Of a stretch of 64,000 nucleotides of DNA, positions 20,501-32,910 are shown in pieces (the first letter of the stretch is position 1; every line of letters starts with the position of its first letter). This DNA comes from Gracilaria vermiculophylla (Eukaryota > Rhodophyta > Florideophyceae > Gracilariales > Gracilariaceae): NCBI GenBank assembly GCA_019155205.2, contig JAHNZQ020000010.1:653074-717073 (forward strand), read 5' to 3'. The notes under the pieces are model-generated. The model saw nothing but the letters and a program-made list of their open reading frames with translations. It had not been told where the DNA came from and searched no databases. The position numbers and the translations under genes are program-made.

Positions 20501-21990
20501 TTGAAAATGCGCCATCGTCCGTTACGCTCACAAAGCGGGGGAATCTTGAATGAAGGAGATTGCGTGGTTCATGACTTTAAATGTAAATTAGAAGATGTGT
20601 CATACCCTCTTAATGACCCGATTCCGTCTAAGACGTGGACGTTCTTTGTTAAAGTCGAAGATGTGCTCACATACGGAAATGTGCCGCGAGACCTCTCTCT
20701 GTATGAGTTTTTCATGTACACGTTTCCTTTGATACATCTGTCTACAATTGTCAGACTTACCAATGGCATTCTGCATGAGACTGTGTTTCGCCTAGTCATG
20801 CCACGAGAGATATACAAGTTCTTCGGGGTTTTAATCATGTTGAAAAATTGCAAGTTTAGAAATAGAAGAGACCTGTGAAGGACAGAAACTCTGACAAAAT
20901 ATGGGCCTGTGTCAAATTTTGGTCGATTCATGTGACGCGCACGATTTGATACTATCCTGGCCAATTTCTGGTGCAATTCATCTGCCGAAAGGTCGGAGGC
21001 TGTCAAGTCTCAGTCCCGTTGGTCAGATGTGAGTGGGTTTGTTGAAGCTATAAATGGGCATTGCGTTCGATATGTCACCCCATCTGACAACCTCTGTGTT
21101 GACGAAAATGTGTGCAGATGGTACGGCTTCAGCGGTTAGTGGATTCATATAGGACTTCCACACTACATCGCATTTGATAGAAAGCCTGAGAACGGGTGTG
21201 AAATCCGAAATGCGGCGAGCGTAAAGAGTAGCATGATGCTACGACTGGAGATTTTTACTGGGTCAACAAGCTCGGCTTTTAGGGCTTTTCAAGATGAATT
21301 TAGATCCTCTGCTGTAGCTATCCGACACATATTCATGTCGTGACTGAGGACTAATAAAGTAGCCTGTGTGGATTCCTGGTTTGCTTCTGTGTCGACTGCG
21401 CAGGCTCTTAAGCGCTACAGAATGCAACAATTGGTATTATCAAGGGAGCTGCTCGTCAGAATCTGATGAAGAGACTGGCAGAAAAAGAGCTTTCTGCCAG
21501 TGGAGATTATCTGAGTATGGGAAGCAAACTACCAAAAGACTGCATGCAGCTTATGGCCGTGTTCTGGATGGAAAGGCAGAGAAAGTACTTCATCAGTTCA
21601 TGTTCGGTATCCTCGCCTGGAGAGGTCATTGAAAGATCGAGGTGGAGGAAAGAAAGCGATAAGACAAAGAAAGTGGATTTCCAGATTGACATCCCTAAAG
21701 TAGCCGTAGACCATTAAAAGACCTGTGGACATATCACCAGACACAATCGCAACAGACGGGACTGTCTAGATTTGGAGAACGCATTTGAAGTCAAGTCTTG
21801 GTCGCTCAGAGTCAATACCACTCTTTTGTATGTGTGCATTGTCGATGCATGGTTGGTGTAGAAGCATTCCATAGGTACACTTGTGACCATTTCTCGGGCG
21901 GTTTTTCATGCAAAACTGGCAAAAGGTGTGATGGAAAACACGTAAAATGGCGTGGGTGTGCGCGGTCTGGATGTGGACGCCCCTAGTGAC
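20501..21990 (+). pseudogene. piggyBac-type transposase (DDE_Tnp_1_7) relic
   Basis: The plus strand reads, across at least three frames, the piggyBac domain in order. First comes an N-terminal part at 20501-20878 (DLSLYEFFMYTFPLIHLSTI, TNGILHETV). Next is YVTPSDNLCVDENVCRWYG near 21060-21130, where the Asp of VDE is catalytic. WIHIGLPHYIAFDRKPENGC lies at about 21140-21200 and NKVACVDSWFASVSTAQALK at 21355-21410, which holds another catalytic Asp. A Cys-rich end (VHCRCM, CDHFSGGFSC, CARSGCG) at 21830-21985 matches the C-terminal zinc domain. In-frame stops are present (for example near 21139 and 21342). It is inactive. Confidence 0.75.
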
Positions 21991-22373
21991 GACCATATGC
22001 ACGAGGGTATGAGCGGCGTTTATCTGCACCGAATACCGAGGAATCGCAAGCAAAAGCGAGCTGCCATGTATCTGACAAACGCAATCTACAAGGTACAGTG
22101 CCATGTGTGCAAGTCATGTTTGCTCTGGATGCAACTGTGAGCAAAATGACAATATTTTTTTATGCCACTCTAATACGGACCGCCATTGCTCTTTCATTCA
22201 TATTCAAGATTGCCATGATGTTGCTAACATCTGAATGTTAGTTTATCACTGCATTTCCTTTTCATTTATGTTTGACCGAGTAAGGAGCTCAAATAAGCTA
22301 GCAATGTTTGTTATATCGGGACAATTCGTCGGACTAGAAACAAAGCTTTTATCGAAACTTTTCATTCTAATTT

Positions 22374-22409
22374 ACCTCATATGAGGTAATCGGCTACATC
22401 ATATGAGAT
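22374..22409. repeat. Paired palindromes, right set of the piggyBac relic
   Basis: A perfect ACCTCATATGAGGT (22374-22387) is followed 22 bp later by the degraded ACATCATATGAGAT (22396-22409). This mirrors the pair at 19956-19989 and brackets the piggyBac coding relic. Confidence 0.75.
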
Positions 22410-24253
22410 ACACGGTATGATCAACAGACGATAGAACCGTAAGAGAATCGAAATTTTAACCATTCTGACGGTGCATAGTGCCAGTGATACATCCAATGCG
22501 GGGCTCAGTTTGCAACGAGTCGGGAAGGACCTGGATATTCGAAGTATTTTAAATCCTGCTCCTCAGTAGATCCCGAGCTCCATGGCGGGAGAAGAGACCG
22601 AAACTATGCGGGAAGCCTGCGGTTGCAAGTTGCCACTTTGCTCGAAATTGCGTAGGTGCTGCGCGACTGAGAAACGGTACAAGAAGATGTTGCTAACCGA
22701 GGTCCTAGTGGAATCCGTGGTGATGTCGCAAGAAAAGGGGGGACATCACAAGCGTGTGCCCTGATTCTGCGACTGGCTTGTCATTCCGAAACCTCTTCCA
22801 AGGCTTGAGCCCTGTCATGAGCTGGAGCATATAAAGTATATCGCCCGTTTTGACGGTATTCAGTGCGACTTTTGACATTGAACAATATCCCGGCTTCATT
22901 CCTTCTACGAGTGGGTGCTGACTGCGGCTTGTGGCCGTACTACATGGTCTGGCGAAGATCATTGGAATGGTTCCTGAAGTGTGAGTGGATAGCACTTGGT
23001 CCGGTTATTAATCCTAATTTGGTATCTTTCGGACCATTTATATGTAAGTTATTATTGCTCCTCTCAAGAGCCACAGAACGTAAAGCGTTAGCATTGCAGG
23101 CGTCGCTCAAAAAACATGCAAGTAAGGGTGCTTTGCCTGAGCTTAGGCTCTTTTTGTTCTCCGCTACACAGTTTCAAACTCGTCAGAAGCGATACATAGT
23201 CGAACACGTTGCATTCAGTCATGTGACACTAATTAAACCATTCCCTAAAGTACCGTCCATTCGTTTGGTTATTAGCAACGTTGCCACTCTTTTTTCATTT
23301 TCTCTCCGACATTGCAGCTGTCTCCTAAATTTTTCACGTGACGGGCCTGCGGAATACCTCTGCACCAAATCCTTTTGTGCTTACCTCAGCGAAGGATCTC
23401 AATCTACTTACCGGTTCTTTTTAATCTGCGTTTAGTGCAAGTCGCGATAATGAAGCCCTAACTTGTACTTGCCTGGTTGTGCGTCTCTTTAAAGTGCTCG
23501 TTTCGCTGCTCTACCTCCCAGAGGAAGAAATTTAAAACATCATCGTGGTGGTTTCCCCTCAGGAACTGTAGTGAAATATCCCTCAAGCGTGAAAAGAACA
23601 TAAAGACGTCAGAAATCTTTCTCAGAGGTATTTTGGCGGTAGGGCTCTCTCGAGGGAACAACAAGATCATGTCGTGTGTAAGGTCGAGTTTATCTTCGCA
23701 GCACCTAGTGGTAAAGGTATAAGAAAGATCTTCACTAGGTGGGTGTATGAAGGTGCGGTGCCTCCTTGGAGGAATAAGATGGAAAATGAAGGGGGAACGC
23801 GGATCGCGAGATCCCCAAAGTACAGTATGTGCCACCAAGGTCGAAAAAAGAGGAGATAGCCATGAGGCGGACAGCGAAGACCCATAGGGATCCTTTTATA
23901 AGGAGCGAGTATAGTGAGACTAGTAATGTACACGAGTATTGGCGCTCTCAGGGAATAAGACGGATGGGCAATCGTACGCTACGGGGTTTCCCTCGTGAGA
24001 GGCAAAAAGATACGTAGGGTACGAGTTGGAACCTCTGTTACCGTTTACGAAGGGAGGCAGTGGTGAGCTCGGCGTCATTAAGTACTGTAGTACTAATTAG
24101 GAAAAGAAGAGAAATTTTAAGTTAATGAATACAGTCCCAACAATTTGAGCGACCACCTATGCACTGTCTTAGACACCGGACCTCCTTTAGTTCCCAGTTC
24201 CTCACAGGTTTGCCTTGTGCCACTGGCTGCTTGCGAGGTGCTTATGGAGCAAT
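22410..24253. other. Retroelement debris and unassigned ORFs
   Basis: The longest frames are 22863-23435 (plus, 190 codons, no known domain) and 23458-23838 (minus, 126 codons, helical, with FFSRLRDISLQFLRGNHHDD, possibly gag-like). A minus-strand piece at 22705-22995 (KTGDILYMLQLMTGLKP) resembles one at 26152-26400 (RWDILYMVLVIRF), which suggests the same element family. None can be named with confidence. Confidence 0.35.
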
Positions 24254-25140
24254 GCCACAAATGGGAAAGTATCACGAAGGATGTTCGGAACCTTTCTCTC
24301 GCGGGGGGGTTCGAAGGTATAGCTCTCCTCAGACGATGTACACGATCAGGGTGTAACTCCGGGTCCAGGCCGTCGCAACAGGTGCAGCAGAACAGACAAA
24401 TAGAGATATCTGGAATCCGATAAGTCCTGTGATTGAGGGAGTTTCCTTGGATTTGATGAGATTTCCCTGTGAACTATCGGGCTATATCGCCGCGGCCAGG
24501 TATTACATTTGGCCGCGCGGGTATCGGGCGAGCCGCGCTGAGCGGTTTGAGGACGTCGTCCAAAAAGGGATAAATGGGAGGTCCGGTGGTGCTAATATCG
24601 TACGAGGACGAACATGAAGGAAGGAAAGAATAGTCCAGTCAATGGTTTTCGGCATCACGGATGGTTGACGTCCGTAGTCTATGGTGAACCTACCCGCGAG
24701 GGAGAGAGTTACCGGCGTGGGGAGCAAGTTCAAACCAGAGATCCCACATGGTGCGCTTTACTTGGCGCGACCGCAGGAGAGTCCTCGCGCTAAATACTGT
24801 AGCCCAAAGGCCCAAATGGTCAAAAACAAGAAATTAACGAACAGCGAAAAAACTGAATTAGCCGTGCTAGCCAGGTACCATCCGGCACCCGTACTGTAGC
24901 TAGTAGGCCGAAAGCAGCTGCTGCGCGCGTGCTGGGATGCCATGCAGAGCGCGTTCCACGTCTCACGACAAGCCCCGGTTTGGCTACTGCGCATTCCACA
25001 GTGCAAACGGATGTGAATCGCGTATGCGACGTTATCTGATCTCATACATGCGGTCCAATCGGAATACGGCGAATCGGCAAAGTGTATGGAAAAACCTCTC
25101 TGGAGGGCATTGCACTTTATTTCAATCCCCTTAAGTAAGA
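24254..25140 (-). repeat. LTR-like block, diverged relative of 34947-35830
   Basis: The block aligns from about TATCACGAAGGATGTTCG through GTAACTCCGGG and CCGCGCGGGTATCGGGC, on to CTCTCTGGAGGGCATTGCAC, with the block at 34947-35830 in the same orientation. The order of matches is conserved over roughly 0.88 kb. It may be the 3' LTR of the large minus-strand gypsy element or the LTR of a second copy. Divergence between the two is high, so if they are a pair the insertion is old. ORFs inside it are not meaningful. Confidence 0.55.
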
Positions 25141-28100
25141 GCACGCACCTCGACGAGGAAGAGCCGTGTCGGACAGTAAGAATAAGAGCAAACTCGCCTC
25201 TTCTGCTTCCTGAATTCCGTCTCGACGGCCAACACGTAGCGCATGCGACTCTAGTCCGTCTTCTGCGGCGACAGTTTTCAACAACCTCGCCATGTCCAAT
25301 CGTAACTTCGAACCATCCCGCGAGGGGTTCGACTGGCTTCCGTTCGGTTCCAATCCCGCGGCATAGCCGCACTTCACCTGAAAAGAAAACACCCGACGTG
25401 GGACTTGAAGACGCAAAAACCAGTCATTCGGTTACTGCGACATCGGACGTGCCCGATGTAAGAAACCCACCCATGCTATACGGGCGAATTGGTGCCGTGT
25501 TCCGCGAGGGGGGGGCCAGTACAACCCATGCCAAACTATGACGCTATCAAAGCGGCCTACTTGAGGACTCAGTGACGAAATGTGATGCTCAGGCACGCTC
25601 CTTGGTTCCATTTCATTGCAGTCCATGACGAGCTGTTTATTAGCGCGTGCTCCGACGACTCGGGCGACCACCCAGGAGGAATTCCCGGAGTGGAAGCTTT
25701 GTCCTGCGAATGACGCAACCGCATCGTGGGAGTTCTTTATGCCATCCCCCGCCATCGTAGAGAGTCCTTGACGGAGTCCCACTGCGTGTTGTTCTGAGAT
25801 GCGCCCCTCTACCAGGACTCCGCTCCCTTCGAGATCTCGATCGGGAGCCGTGTGTCTTCGACGTCCTGTTCAACCACACGCGCGGCATCTTCGGCTACTA
25901 AGGTATGCTTCCCCAACTGGAACTCGTTGAGAAGCGTTGACGCGTCTGGGAGTGCCGGGAGGCTTTATGCTTGATGCGGCTTATCATCCAAGCTCAATTA
26001 AGGTATCTTTCCTGGCAGAGCGGATCAACTTCCTTGCAGTTTTTCATCGGCAAAGAGAGAAACTAGAGAGCCCGAACCGGCTTCTTCGTCCCGTACGAGA
26101 AAATGGAAACAAAGTGCACCATTTCGCGTTACCGTAGGGTTGCCGTATGTCTCAATTTCGGATTTTTGAGCCCCTGTGGAGGCATGCTGGTGGTGTTTCG
26201 TCGAGCCACCTTAAGTCCCAACGTACGTGGTCTCTGCCATGGTGGATGATCCCTGTTCTGGGTACTTGTCTGTCGTGACCGCGGAGTGGGCGGTCCACAC
26301 TGCAGCTTACATCACCGCCGAAGCGTATGACCAAAACCATATATAGTATATCCCACCGCGATTGAAAAGATCCATCCGTAGCCTGGACATGCAAATCCAT
26401 TTCGAGGGTTAAGCAAACCAGGAAGAGATGCTGCAGGTGCTCAAGTACATCGAAATAGTCCGTAGGTACGAAGTACTGTGACAGAACTCCCTGCGGAGCC
26501 AGCTGCGTCGTGGATCTGGTCCTGGTCTCGGACGTACCACCGCGATCGCCAGGGAATTCGTGTATTTCGACCCACGAGAGTATACGGAGATCAGCTGTGC
26601 CGAGGCGGGGAACTAAAGCAGTGCGCCCCGGAGGATCTCAGCCGAGCCCCCTTGTGCATTTGACGACGTCGAGGGCTACCACTGCGCCTTTGCGGAGGGT
26701 GATCTTATGTAGATCAAGAACCCGCTGCGGCGGCTGGCGATGTTGTTCCTGGGTGGGGTGAATTCATCGACGTGATGGATGGGGCGCGTGCTGTGCAGAG
26801 GTACACCTCCATGGAGGAAAACGCTTTTCACGATAGCAGCGCTGCAGCTCTGGCCGATGATTCTGAGGCCCTTACTACGGTTGCTCTCTCGCACGCGGCG
26901 GTCCAGGTGACTCTGCTATCAACGGCGGGGATTACCGGTTCTTCCGCGTACCCTGCGAGCTCGGTGCGTCGAAGCGATGTCATCGTATAGTTCTTCCGAG
27001 AGGTCGAGCTTCACCATGTCTAGATTTTGTGAGATTTGTCCGCGATGCGGAGGACCTGGCAATCTACCTTGGCGGTAGAAGCCAGTCTTCAGAGAGGCAA
27101 CTGTAACCGCTGAGCGCCATGAAGTCTATCTCGGATAGAGTAGCAGCGAAATTTAGCGCGACTTGCGTCTTCCAGTAAAAAGCCTCGAGGCCTTCCTTGC
27201 TTGCATTTGGTCTTGCTCTTGCGTGAAGCGTGCGCCAAGCCACAAACACCGGCATATTTCTGACAATGTGCCATCATCGATGGAAAAACTGTGCCCACGG
27301 TGGCTTGGGTTGCGTGAAGGAACCAGTGAGCTGGGTGAAAAAACAATATTGTTTTAGAACGGCGAAAAAAGAGATAGATGAGTAAAAGAAAGAGGTCATG
27401 TTCCACTGTAGCGTTTGCACTTTGCGGTTTAGTCATGTGCTTTCCGTTCTTGCGGTTTGTTATCGTACTTGGGCTTGGTCCAGTGTTTCCAGCAGAGAAA
27501 GCATGGCCTTGCGGTGATTCTGTAAAACAGCCGAGTGGGATAGATGCTTGATAGTCTCTAGCATACCCCAATTCCGGTAATATCCGTACCAGCGGACTCG
27601 GTATCAGACGCAATCCTGTGGATCCACCTCTTGTACGACAAATGGGTCTAGGACGTACTATTGAATTTAGTTTTACAGGTCCTGCCGGGTTAGTTTCACG
27701 CCTAGGGCGTTTTAATTTCCTTAATGGGACTATATGTCCTTCGGAAGGGTTTCCGCTGAAAGCGCTCTCTCAGTTTCCTTGTCTTTCCGGTCTTCCGGAC
27801 GAGTATCCTGGAGTTCTGGTAAAGTCCTGGGCTGACGTTAGGCTGGCTTTTCGGACGGGGCGTTCTGCATAGCGGTTTGCGATTTCTCAGCAATTGGTGC
27901 CACCCCGTCGTCGAAGGTGGAGATTGGCTGCGTCTGAACCGGGTCTGTGAGACGGGCTCGTCTGCATTACTCTTTTGGGGTGTGCATTGGCATCCACGTG
28001 GGTGCGGTATCCGACTCCCCAAATCCGTCCGTTAGTTCGTCCGCAATAGCGGCCTTATGCTTCTCCTCTTCCATGTTTCCGGCGCTGTTCCCGCATGCGG

Positions 28101-28189
28101 GTTGTGGCGCAACAGTGATGTTCCATCGCGACGGCAAGGACTTTGAATCCGAGACTGAGCAGCCGGCTTCCCCCCTCTCAGATAACACG
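25141..28189. other. Unassigned region between LTR-like block and gypsy integrase
   Basis: About 3 kb without a recognisable gene. A minus-strand frame near 26150-26640 looks coding (for example SQYFVPTDYFDVLEHLQHLF) but matches no family. Composition and stops suggest decayed retroelement sequence, either a long 3' region of the gypsy element or inserted debris. Confidence 0.35.
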
Positions 28190-29855
28190 GAAACCTGTGA
28201 GTGATCCACCACAATTGGGTGGCACGGGCGGTGATATACGCCACGGATAGGTAGACGGAGCAGGGTGAGCATGCAAGCCGGCGTAACCGGGACGCCTGTC
28301 AGTGTCGGAAGGTCCGGAAGTCCCAACACGGGGTTTCAAAGCAGCAGAGGCTGAGAGACCGTAGTGTCTGGAAAGCCGGATACCAGAATAGAAAAGTCGT
28401 CGGCCGGTGCGGCTTCATGTGAGGTAGGAGGCGCATGGACCATGCGGTCGCGTGACAGGTGCTATTGTTCCTCGTTGATGGCGACTACCACCGTGCAGCG
28501 GGTGGAGGTCACAACCCTGAAGAGGCGATCCGTAACGGGCGAGAGCTTATGGCGACTGCTATCCTTCGCGGTGTTGAAGATATCGTTGCGGACAAACACG
28601 TAGGTCCTAGCGGGAAGTCGCTCTCGCGAGTGACTGCGCAGTCAATCATCGCAGTTTCGCTTGTACCTGGCTTGAGCGCGTTCCAACGTGTTCCAGGCAC
28701 CCGGCATGAACTTGAAAAGCCAATCATTCCATCGTAATTGGTATTTGTTTACTGAAGGAAAAGTATCCGCTTTTGCATGGAGTTCTAGCACCAAGGGAAG
28801 CTGGTGGGGCGTGCGCGGTGACACGAGCTCGAATAGATTAAAACATGTTGTCCGGTGTATCTGCGTATTGTACGCATATGTCACGGCATCCGGGGAGAGT
28901 TCCAACGAGGTGGGGTGATCCACGACATAGCTGCCCAGCGACGCGAGTTGATTACGGTTGAACTGCCAGACCTGGCCGTTATTTTGCCGGTGATATGTTG
29001 TGTTAAACAGATTCCTCACATGCATTTCGCGACAGATGTCTTGAAAGAATCAAGACGGGAGTAGTTTACCGTTGTCGGATAATACCTTGAAAAGGGGCCC
29101 ATAAAAAAAGATTCAGTGCATTACAAACGATTATGCGACCGCTAAGGTGGGGGACGTCTGTATGCAAAATTGACGAACATGCTTCGAGAAGCGGTCGGCA
29201 GTTACGAGTGGAAAGATGTTACCCTTCTTAGTCTTCAAAAGTGGACCGAGAATGTCGATTGCAACAAACTAGAGAGAAGCCCTGGCATGGAGAGCTTCAA
29301 ATTGATAGAATGCCTCCGGAGTTTGACCCGGTCCTATGAGCATTGTGTGCAGAACCACACAGGGCCGCAGCAATCCCCTGGCATTTTGGGCCAATAAATT
29401 TCGCTGCGAAGGGATAGATAAAGTTTCCTCCCACCCAGGGGTCCATTGCGTTTTGGGTAGTGTGACTATCGAAGGACCCTGAGCTGGAGGAGATGGGGCA
29501 CCACAACTTGTTGGCGACGCTCTACCTTCTGGACCAGGTAGTCTGTGTCGTTTATGTCAAAAGGTATGTTTTCTCCACCGTTCAGACGGACACGTAATTC
29601 CATGCAAAATGGGTTCTCGAAATGCTCTCGAATCATACCCTCCGTGCTCATCGGCGTAATGTTCCTTTGCGTAGCGTGCTCGACGTTGTATGAGACGAGG
29701 AGCTCTTCGATGTCGCCGGGGCTAACCTCATCGAAGGCGTGTTGTTTAGCTTTCGGGGTACCCCGGTCGGTAAAGAAGCGAGGTACCTCGTCCTTGTCGG
29801 CGTTGCCGACAGTCTCTCCATTTGTGGGCAAACGTGAGGGGGCATCGGCTTGCAC
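28190..29855 (-). pseudogene. Ty3/gypsy integrase relic
   Basis: On the minus strand, 28642-29025 carries TTYHRQNNGQVWQFNRN and TYAYNTQIHRTTCFNLFELV, the C-terminal part of a gypsy integrase core; the final catalytic Glu region reads GQVWQ where GQVER is usual. Downstream, 28190-28640 includes HKLSPVTDRLFRVV, a GPY/F-like module. An upstream piece at 29466-29855 holds the linker from RNase H to integrase, with MQADAPSRLPTN matching the 'N..ADALSR' end of RNase H. Stops and frame shifts break it repeatedly. Confidence 0.8.
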
Positions 29856-30300
29856 GTTCTCTGCGACCTTCTCGTAAAATATGTCGAACGTGAATCCCGC
29901 CTAAGCGAAGCGTCCACCACATCAAGTGGCCTGAATGCCTGACAATATTCATAAGCCACCTCAAAGAGGAGTTATTTGTGAATACGGAGAAGTGCAACCG
30001 CATTATATGGCAGCGTAGCATGGAGAGCACCCACACTACGGCAAGGCACTCCTTTCCGAGACGGAATAGTTCCTCTCGTGAAAATTGAGAGTCCTGGACC
30101 AATATCTGATTGATTTGTGTTCCTCTTCGGGACTTGTTTGAAACAGGACACAAACCATCTGAAGGTCGATGGAGTTCGTATTCACGGAGTAATGGAAGGG
30201 TAACTTGTGGAGTGAGAAGAATGGAGCTGTTGTCAATATCCTGATCAGGGACTGAAAAGCAATCGACTGATCGGTTGTGAATTGCAAGAGCTTTGCGGGC
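29856..30300 (-). pseudogene. Ty3/gypsy RNase H relic
   Basis: The segment 30036-30287 reads IAFQSLIRILTTAPFFSLHK, then YSVNTNSIDLQMVCVLFQ and IRYWSRTLNFHERNYSVSER, the RNase H region of gypsy pol. The first acidic residue (the Asp of 'TDAS') is Asn in VNTNS. A later part at 29746-30153 includes FSVFTNNSSLRWLMN, in which 'TDH.SL' is altered. It is degenerate. Confidence 0.75.
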
Positions 30301-31480
30301 GATCTTTTATGCCGTAACGCGTCAAGCAGCGTGGCGATATCCGAGAAATTTTGGTATAAACCGTCAATAGAAGTTGACTAGTCCAAGGACGTATCTCAGT
30401 TCCGTTTACGTCCGGGGTTCTTTCGCCTCAGGGAGGGACTGTACTCGAGCTCTTTCAATTATAAGCCGTACGGGACGGATGATGTGCCCCAGATACTTCA
30501 AGTTATCGGTAAAGAGCTTACACTTCCTGAGCTTCAGGGTGATACCTGCGTCTCGCAGTATCCTCATCATGTGTTGCACGTTGGTGTGATAATCTTCCAA
30601 GTTTTTGGAGAAGATGATTATCTCGTCCAAGTACACAAGATAAGTTCGGCATATGAGCCGGTTCATGAGGACATCGATAGCTCTCTGAAACGTTTCCGGT
30701 GCATTGGTCCAACCAAAAGACGTCCTCTTGAAGCGGTACGACCCAGAGTGGCACACAAACGACGTTTTTCACATTGTTTCTTTCTGACGGGGACCTGCCA
30801 GAAGCCTTAATTGGCATCGAAAGCCGTGAACACGGTAGCATTACCAAATGAGTCTATGCACTCGTCCATGCGAGGAATCGGGTAGGAGTTCCAGATATTT
30901 GCGGCATGAAGCCTGCGGGACTTCTCGTAGAATCTCCAAGAACCATCCGCTTTTAGCTGGACTACCACGGGGAACGACCACAAAGAGAGTGCCGGCACTA
31001 TGACTCCGGCAAGGGGTATGTGCTCCACTTGGAATCTTTCTCCTCCCGAGCCTCCCCCCCAGCCTCATATGAGGATTAAACGATAGGCTCAATGGTCAGA
31101 AACAATTCTATCCGATGTTCGATGCAGTGATTCCTTCCAAGCAAATCATCCGACATCGTGGTAAATTCCCGCAACTATGCGTGAAGACGCTCCCGATGCG
31201 AGGCGGGCACATGGGACAAGTCCAGTTCTTCGAGGGCTCTCACGGAGGTGATTCAGTCATTGTTCGTCAGACGTGGGGTGGGCTAGGCCGGAAGAATCTG
31301 GGAATCAGGCTTTTCCGTTTCTATGAGAGCTTCCGGGAAACTGTTGATTCCGCTGGGGGTGGAGTTCACCGCCGCATCTGCCTTCTTCTCATCTTCTGAC
31401 GTCACTAGTTCAAGTACCTGCGCGTCCGTCACGCCTGTGAGGACTGTCGCTAATGGATTTGACGTGACTAGACAAATCAA
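30301..31480 (-). pseudogene. Ty3/gypsy reverse transcriptase relic
   Basis: Minus-strand pieces give the RT fingers and palm. 30807-31028 has VVVQLKADGSWRFYEKSRRL and SYPIPRMDECIDSFG. 30406-30756 has RTSFGWTNAPETFQRAIDVL and YLVYLDEIIIFSKNLEDYH, the YxDD site changed to YLDE. LKLRKCKLFTDNLKYLGHII follows. 31283-31480 holds the region just before RT. A stop interrupts DAN-GFWQV, and frame shifts separate the parts. The altered catalytic Asp makes activity very unlikely. Confidence 0.85.
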
Positions 31481-31730
31481 CTGGTTTTTAGCCAGATACT
31501 GGAATGTATCGCCCAGATTGCGGCAAAGATCCCAAATTAGAAATTCGGCACGACATGAACGATTCGATTTGCGACATCTAGGTGATTTCGCTCATACAAC
31601 GAGATTGACTGCTGAACAACTCTCAAACGGTTTTGACGGAGGTTGACCTGAAGAAGGACCTGCGTCGCGAGGGGGATATCGTCACTGATGCCGGGACGCA
31701 GAGCTTGGTCAACTCCCGGGTTCCCGGCGA

Positions 31731-32402
31731 CTATTCCTGCGTGGCTGGAAGGGGCGCCTGCTTTTTCGTTTCCGGCCGGAGCGGTTGTGGGACGATGGGG
31801 ATTGACGGCCCATCTTCAATCTCCACCTGTTTCAGGTGAGAGCTGATAAACTTTACGCACTTATCGCAATAGCCGCATCCGAGGAACACTGGCGCGCTCA
31901 GAGAACAGCACAAAATGAAAGTGAGCTTGAACACCGATCAGTCAAATTGGAAAACCAGATCAATGGTTCCCATCGTTCTTAACGGATTGTTGTTTGCGTC
32001 CGAAACGTCGGGTCCCGCTTCTGTTTGAATGCAAGACCGCAGAAGAAAAGGGAATACCGACTCTACAAGGACATTCAGCCCGGCTCCACTGTGGAGGACC
32101 GTGAGTAATAGCACCATATACTGCATGTGCATTCCGAGATCAGCGTACAACTTATAATTTCGCAGCACCTTCACTAAAACGTGATCCAGGATCCGGCTTA
32201 ACGTTATCCGTATCCACGATCGACGCAGAACACCTAAGTGCTTAGAGTCCGCGTCTGCGGTGTCTCTTTTCAAGAGGATTGCCACCAAAGAGCGAGGCGG
32301 CGGCGCTTTGGGCACCGTCAGCCTCGTCCCTGAAGAGACCCCTCCCTGTGGGGAAACTCCGTCAGTTAGTTTCTCTGAACGGGCTTCACTTCGAGCTCTC
32401 AC
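31731..32402 (-). pseudogene. Ty3/gypsy aspartic protease relic
   Basis: The piece LLTVLHSGAGLNVLVESVFP (31938-32402 frame) aligns with the protease of the related element at 62.6 kb, whose active site reads ILDTGASPNLVHADVFP. The catalytic Asp is therefore His here. The following frame (31731-31934) continues with FLGCGYCDKCVKFISSHLKQ, aligned with ILGTSFVDQYI in the same relative. It is catalytically dead. Confidence 0.65.
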
Positions 32403-32671
32403 CGTGATACCTGCACAACTAGTGCTCTATCACATTGCGGGCGATTAACCGCACGAGCGGCCTAAACAAGAATTTCACGGGGGTCGGGAAATGGTTTAAT
32501 CGTCTCTCGCGTCAGTTGCTTCTGCAAAAGCGATTTGTAAGCCCAATCATTCGGGAAATCCGTTTTTTACGGAGATACGACGTCGTCGGGACCGTTCTAC
32601 TCTCTTCCCGGGACAGTATTTCGTAGTTTGCCACCACCTGCGCCATCATTTTAAACGAAAAAAAGCCTTGT

Positions 32672-32699
32672 GGGGGGGGGGGGGGGGGGGGGGGGGGAA

Positions 32700-32749
<50 letters not shown>

Positions 32750-32849
32750 NNNNNNNNNNNNNNNNNNNNNNNNNNNNNNNNNNNNNNNNNNNNNNNNNNN
32801 NNNNNNNNNNNNNNNNNNNNNNNNNNNNNNNNNNNNNNNNNNNNNNNNN
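32672..32849. other. Poly-G run and 100-N assembly gap
   Basis: There are 26 G (32672-32697), AA, then 50 G (32700-32749), leading straight into exactly 100 N (32750-32849). Long G runs bordering a gap are typical of failing reads; the real sequence and length are unknown. Gly or Pro repeat frames here are artefacts. Confidence 0.9.
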
Positions 32850-32910
32850 CCAGAAATGCCATGCACCCCTACTGTACCCACGTGTGTGACTCGGCAGTCC
32901 GGCGTGCACC

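Noticed and set aside
24758..25372. 204-codon minus-strand frame
   Set aside because: Lies across the LTR-like block that also occurs at 35 kb, where the frame is not conserved.
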